Part shown: piece after piece, positions 60,001-64,000 of the stretch
Layout of the letters: each line of letters opens with the position of its first letter
Numbering within the stretch: the first letter of the stretch is position 1
Assembly: GCA_039000515.1 (NCBI GenBank)
Contig: JBCFYV010000012.1
Location: 13,815,708 to 13,879,707 of the forward strand
Source: Timema cristinae
Taxonomy: Eukaryota; Arthropoda; Insecta; Phasmatodea; Timematidae
Direction: 5' to 3'
DNA length: 64,000 nt
The notes under the pieces: model-generated
Databases searched by the model: none
What the model was told of the DNA's origin: nothing
What the model saw: only the letters and a program-made list of their open reading frames with translations
Made by a program: the position numbers and the translations under genes

Positions 60001-60671
60001 ATTTAGTAGAGCATCACATGCTGGATAGGTGAAAAATAGTACAGCTCAGGGTGTAGAATGTCACCGATGTCACCTTCCTTGCCCGCCAAAAGAATAATAA
60101 ACTCAGCAAGTTAAGTAAAGCCAAGATTCTCGTTTAATACTTTGTAAAACTTGATACCTACTTTATTCCCAACTTACTCTATCACTGCTGCATCTACTGT
60201 GCCAGTTCTACGGACTCGTCAGACGACAATATAGATATTAAAACATAACGATTGTACGATCACGTAGATCCACAACTCATAAGAAGAGCGCCAAAAAAGG
60301 ACCAATCACATAAGCGACTATACGATAGTCAGGCAACTATCGCGTGCATTGGCTTGACCTAGGTCAGTCCACCATGCGCTTGGGAAATAATTAAAGACGC
60401 GTTTATACTGGTAGATCTGGAAATTATTTCCTATTTTCACACGGAAGAGAGAAAAACTATATTTTTGGAGAAAAATGACCGAATATAAATACAATTAATA
60501 TTCATTAATTAATCCTAATCCACAAAAGAAGCGAAATGAAAATAAATATGCCTTTAAATATTAAAAGTTCCAAATACGCAAGATGAACATTTTATATAAT
60601 TCTTCTCAATCATCTAACCGATAAAGATCACAGTTTTAATATTGATATATGCAATTAATAAAGGTAGAGTG
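60001..60671. other. Noncoding DNA, no gene seen
   Basis: Positions 60050-60420 are less AT-rich, but no reading frame or repeat was recognised. Confidence 0.35.
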
Positions 60672-60781
60672 TTCACCGTAGGAATTGTTCTCAGAAAGGC
60701 CCTGTTCTCTACCAGAAACCTATTATATATTAAGATATTGGTAGGAAAAAAGACCTTACAGAGAGTAATTCCTACCGTGAA
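60672..60781. repeat. Foldback (long inverted repeat) element, copy 2
   Basis: The left arm TTCACCGTAGGAATTGTTCT pairs with the right arm ending AATTCCTACCGTGAA. The inner core TTGGTAGGAAAAAAGACCT is shared with the copy at 54424-54542. The whole element is about 110 bp. Confidence 0.7.
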
Positions 60782-61017
60782 TGGAGTATATGTATTTTCA
60801 TAAGCCTACTTGGTTTACTTATGACTTATTGGTTGTAAATCGTATGAATTCTCTACTTGAAATTTATTTATCAATATGTAATTTGTAGGAAAATATTAAA
60901 TATTAAATTTTTGTTTTTGATTTTTAAACATTCACTACATTTTTTTTTGTAATTTTTAATATCATACAATAGTTTAAAAAAAAAACTGTGATTTTGTTGT
61001 AGATATATGTATACCAA

Positions 61018-61262
61018 CTTTGGTGGTTGCATGATTTAAGGTACTACGCTCTCATTAGACTAGTCTGCTGGTGATGAGGAACTTGAATTTCAAATCTTGG
61101 TTGGGTGTACCGAGGGTGGTTTATCTAAAATGCTTTTCCACTATCATTCCACACAAATGAGGATACATTTCCTATAAATATAAACTCCTTCCTCACTAAA
61201 ACTATAAACATAATACGTGCATAAATGTATAAGCCGAACGGTTAGTAAGACGACGTGTTAAC
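61018..61262 (+). repeat. tRNA-derived SINE, family B (old)
   Basis: The tRNA-like head is followed by AATTTCAAATCTTGGTTGGG, CCGAGGGTGGTTTATCTAAA and TTCCACACAAATGAGGATAC. The tail is GTATAAGCCGAACGG-TAGTAAGACGACGTG. Confidence 0.65.
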
Positions 61263-61364
61263 TATAAATAATATGTGTGATTTTAATATGTCAACCTAAG
61301 TTTATTTTTGATAAAGTATAATATTTATAAGTTTTCCAATGTAAATCAATACATTTGGAAGTTA

Positions 61365-61637
61365 CCCGCCTCGGTGGCGTAGTTGTCTAGCTTGCTGGTC
61401 GTGTTGAGCTCAACTGATGAGGACAAGGAGATCAAGGTTCGAATCTCAGTCGGGTGAACTGGGGATGGCTTTTTCTAAATGGTTTTCCCCTCTACCTCCA
61501 CGCAAATGCGTCCTATAATTCAACCTTCCCAATTCCTAATCCATTAGCGTAATTAGTACTTAATGCGTATAACCCGAACGGGTAGTAAGACGCGGTGCTA
61601 AATATTATTATTATTATTATTATTATTATTTATTATT
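61365..61637 (+). repeat. tRNA-derived SINE, family B, with target duplication
   Basis: The element is full length. The head is CCTCGGTGGCGTAGTTGTCT, box B AAGGTTCGAATCTC, and the tail CGTATAACCCGAACGGGTAG-TAAGACGCGGTGCTAA then (TTA)n. The flanking 13-bp direct repeat CATTTSGAAGTTA (61352-61364 and 61638-61650) has one mismatch. Confidence 0.9.
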
Positions 61638-61869
61638 CATTTCGAAGTTAAATTATCTGGTATAATTTTTTGCAGACACATTTAATTTGATTGATTTTAA
61701 TCAAAGGAGTGACTTTAATAAGTGCTGTCAGTGCTACTAAAAATGAGTTGCTATAAGGCACTTATTCTTTCCCTTTATTCAGCACCTTTCCTGACACTTA
61801 TGACCAAAAATTAGTAAAGATATATAAAGGTTTTTCCATTCTCCATCCAGGAGTATTAGTATTATTAGT

Positions 61870-62800
61870 CCATACCTTGTAGTTAATAAACATGAATACT
61901 CACCTACTAGCTCGTAGTTAATATAACATGAATAATCACGTATTAGCTCGTAGTTAATATAACATGAATACTTACGTACTAGCTCGTAGTTAATACAACA
62001 TGAATATTTACGTACTAGCTCGTAGCTAAAATAACATGAATAATCACGTATTAGCTAGTAGTTAATATAAAATTAATAATCACGTATTAGCTCGTTGTTA
62101 ATATAACATGAATAATCAAGTATTAGCTCCTAGTTAATATAACATGAATAATCACGTATTGGCTCGTAGATTATATACATGAATACTCACGTAATAGCTC
62201 GTAGGTTATATAACATGAATACTCACCTACTAGCTCGTAGTTACTATAACATGAATAATCACGTATTAGCTCGTAGTTAATATAACATGAATACTCACAA
62301 ACTAGCTCGTAGTTAATATAACATGAATAATCACGTATTAGCTCGTAGTTAATATAACATGAATACTCACGTATTAGCTCGTAGTTAATATAACATTAAT
62401 AATCACGTATTGGCTCATAGTTTATAAACATGAATACTCACCTACTAGCTAGCAGTTAATATAACATGAATAATCATTTATTAGCTCGTAGTTAATATAA
62501 CATGAATACTTACGTACTAGCTAGTAGTTAATATAATATGAATAATCACGTATTTACTCGTAGTTAATATAACATGATTAAATAAGTATTAGCTCGTAGT
62601 TAATATAACATGAATAATCACGTATTAGCTCATAGTTAATACAACATGAATACTCACGTACTAGCTCGTATTTAATATAACATGAATAATCACGTATTAG
62701 CTCGTAGTTAATATAACATTAATACGCACGTACTAGCTATTAGTTAATATAACATGAATACTCACGTACTAAAGCTTAGTTAGTATAACATTAATAAGAC
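61870..62800. repeat. Satellite array, 36-bp unit, about 25 copies
   Basis: The unit is TTAATATAACATGAATAATC followed by ACGTATTAGCTCGTAG. Units abut without spacers. Two variant types alternate irregularly: AATCACGTATTAGC and ACTCACGTACTAGC. A few units are 34-35 bp. It lies about 850 bp upstream of the TIAR exon. Confidence 0.95.
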
Positions 62801-63650
62801 TTATTCACGTATGATTTGAATAAATAAAATTTATTCATGGCAGTTTTAATTTAAATGTACTATATTTGTTATAAGTAATCTCCACTCTGACCTTAAATAG
62901 AATTAAACCAAAAAGTTGTGTAATTAATATTTTAAATTGTTAATACTTTATATACAATTGTCTATTAAGTACGAACAAGTGTAGTTTGATTAAGTGGATT
63001 GAATGCTTGTAAATGCCTCTGAGAATATTAGTTCAATTAAAATCATTTGCAAGAAGATAGTTCACATTATAATTGCATTAATTATAAAAGTGAATTAATA
63101 GTAAAGTCGCTGGAAATTAATAATCCCTAATTGTTGTAACTCTTTCAAATATCATTGGTCACAAGTATGTCTTGTTGATTAATGGTCAAAGCTTAGCAGT
63201 CTTAACTTGACTGGTTTTAATATGACTCTAACTTAAGTTGAAACACGCTTACTACCTCTCAGGTAAAACTAGAGGTACTGTACAATGTACTGTATATATA
63301 CTAAATACTTACAATGATGTGTATATGCAGAAACTGTTATCATCAACCCATTAATACGACAGTATCAACATAATTATTTATTTATCCCTAGTATGTTTAG
63401 TGACCAGGGCATTAAATAACGTTTTATAATCGTTTGAATTGTTTGAATATTTAAATTATTTTTTATAAATTTGAGGCACACATTCTCACTTTATTATTAA
63501 TTAAATAATTCTATCCCATTCTTACCCCACTAACATAAATCCCTTCATTTCTAAAAAGACTATTAAAAGGGCTGAAGCAATTCCAAAGTGTATGCTAAAT
63601 TTCACATATGCTAGAATAATAATATATGATGTTTCTCCTTTTTTTTCCAG
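62801..63650. other. AT-rich DNA, probable intron upstream of the TIAR exon
   Basis: It ends in a pyrimidine-rich tract CTCCTTTTTTTTCCAG, a strong splice acceptor. No other feature was seen. Confidence 0.5.
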
Positions 63651-63708
63651 GAGATGAAGGTCAATTGGGCTACGTCACCAGGAAATCAGCCTAAACAAGA
63701 TACAAGTA
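63651..63708 (+). CDS. Internal exon of a TIAR/TIA-1 (Rox8) RNA-binding protein gene
   Basis: After the acceptor TTTTTTTTCCAG the exon encodes EMKVNWATSPGNQPKQDTS. This is almost exactly the link between the first and second RRM domains of insect TIAR/TIA-1 (Rox8) proteins. These bind U-rich RNA and act in alternative splicing and stress-granule translation control. No start codon use is implied, since the exon is internal. The donor is most likely AGTA|GTACGT (exon end 63708), with GTAGTA at 63706 as an alternative. The open frame running on to 63860 enters the intron. No RRM exon was recognised elsewhere in the window, so the neighbouring exons must be far upstream, beyond the window or missed. 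Confidence 0.85.
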
Positions 63709-64000
63709 GTACGTACCAATTATTTTTATTCTCAAATTTTTTCTTATTTAATGATATATTTCCTCATTTGTGGGTAATGTCATATCACCGCATCCTTGGA
63801 GCCCAGTTCATATGCACAGGCACTTATCATCCCACCTCACTTCCTAAATCGCGCAGATAAGAGAGGAGATTCGTCTCGTCGTTCTACAGCCGTCTCGTAT
63901 AATATATTATTTTCCCCGCATGTTTGTGAGGAATATCTATAAAGATGACGGGGAAATGTTGACTCGGACAGAGCACCAGGTGTGTTTGGATCTTCTTTCT
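63709..64000. other. Probable TIAR intron, start
   Basis: No second RRM sequence was seen. A small GC-richer patch at 63860-64000 has no recognised coding match. Confidence 0.4.

Noticed and set aside
61870..62800. CRISPR-like array
   Set aside because: Units abut directly with no unique spacers, and the sequence is eukaryotic; it is a satellite.

Overview
This is AT-rich eukaryotic nuclear DNA, most likely from an insect or other arthropod. Three things point that way: an R1-clade non-LTR retrotransposon (a lineage typical of arthropods), tRNA-headed SINEs ending in (TAA)n tails, and one exon matching the insect TIAR/TIA-1 (Drosophila Rox8) RNA-binding protein. I cannot name the species. 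The host sequence is very AT-rich with short chance ORFs, and the long coding frames belong to mobile elements.

Layout. Positions 1-32000 are gene-poor DNA with decayed tandem arrays (4.1-5.0, 6.2-6.4, 9.3-9.6, 15.2, 23.2, 31.0 and 31.4-31.8 kb), several tRNA-derived SINEs and microsatellites. At 32085-34938 lies a PIF/Harbinger DNA transposon with terminal inverted repeats and a TAA target duplication. It carries two decayed, oppositely oriented genes (MADF protein and DDE transposase) whose exons sit inside each other's introns. SINEs lie at 35.2 and 36.0 kb. At about 38740-46174 is a near full-length, GC-richer R1-clade retrotransposon. At 46.6-48.7 kb is a minus-strand Gypsy remnant in permuted order (integrase, LTR, gag). 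From 49 to 63.6 kb come more SINEs, old LINE fragments (53.6, 58.3 and 59.2 kb), two related foldback elements, a 46-bp minisatellite and a satellite of about 25 copies of a 36-bp unit. At 63651-63708 is the TIAR exon.

The main novelty is in the R1-clade element. Between ORF1 (gag with zinc knuckles) and ORF2 (AP-endonuclease plus reverse transcriptase) sits a third ORF of about 710 codons. Its first two thirds look like the DUF4804/MavL-like family, a macrodomain-type fold linked to ADP-ribose hydrolysis. The three ORFs are chained by start/stop overlaps: an 11-nt overlap at ORF1/ORFX, and a TAATG at ORFX/ORF2 like that known for translational coupling in the R1-clade element SART1. The copy has six single-base frameshifts, nearly all at G runs, and I saw no in-frame nonsense change in the segments I followed. 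It is therefore either very young or carries uncorrected sequencing indels.

How the parts work together: the R1 ORFs form one bicistronic or tricistronic transposition unit. The Harbinger pair would be transposase plus its MADF DNA-binding partner. The SINEs depend on an unidentified LINE whose 3' end they presumably mimic through their shared tail. Only the TIAR exon is host coding sequence, so much of the window may be one of its introns or the flank upstream of it.
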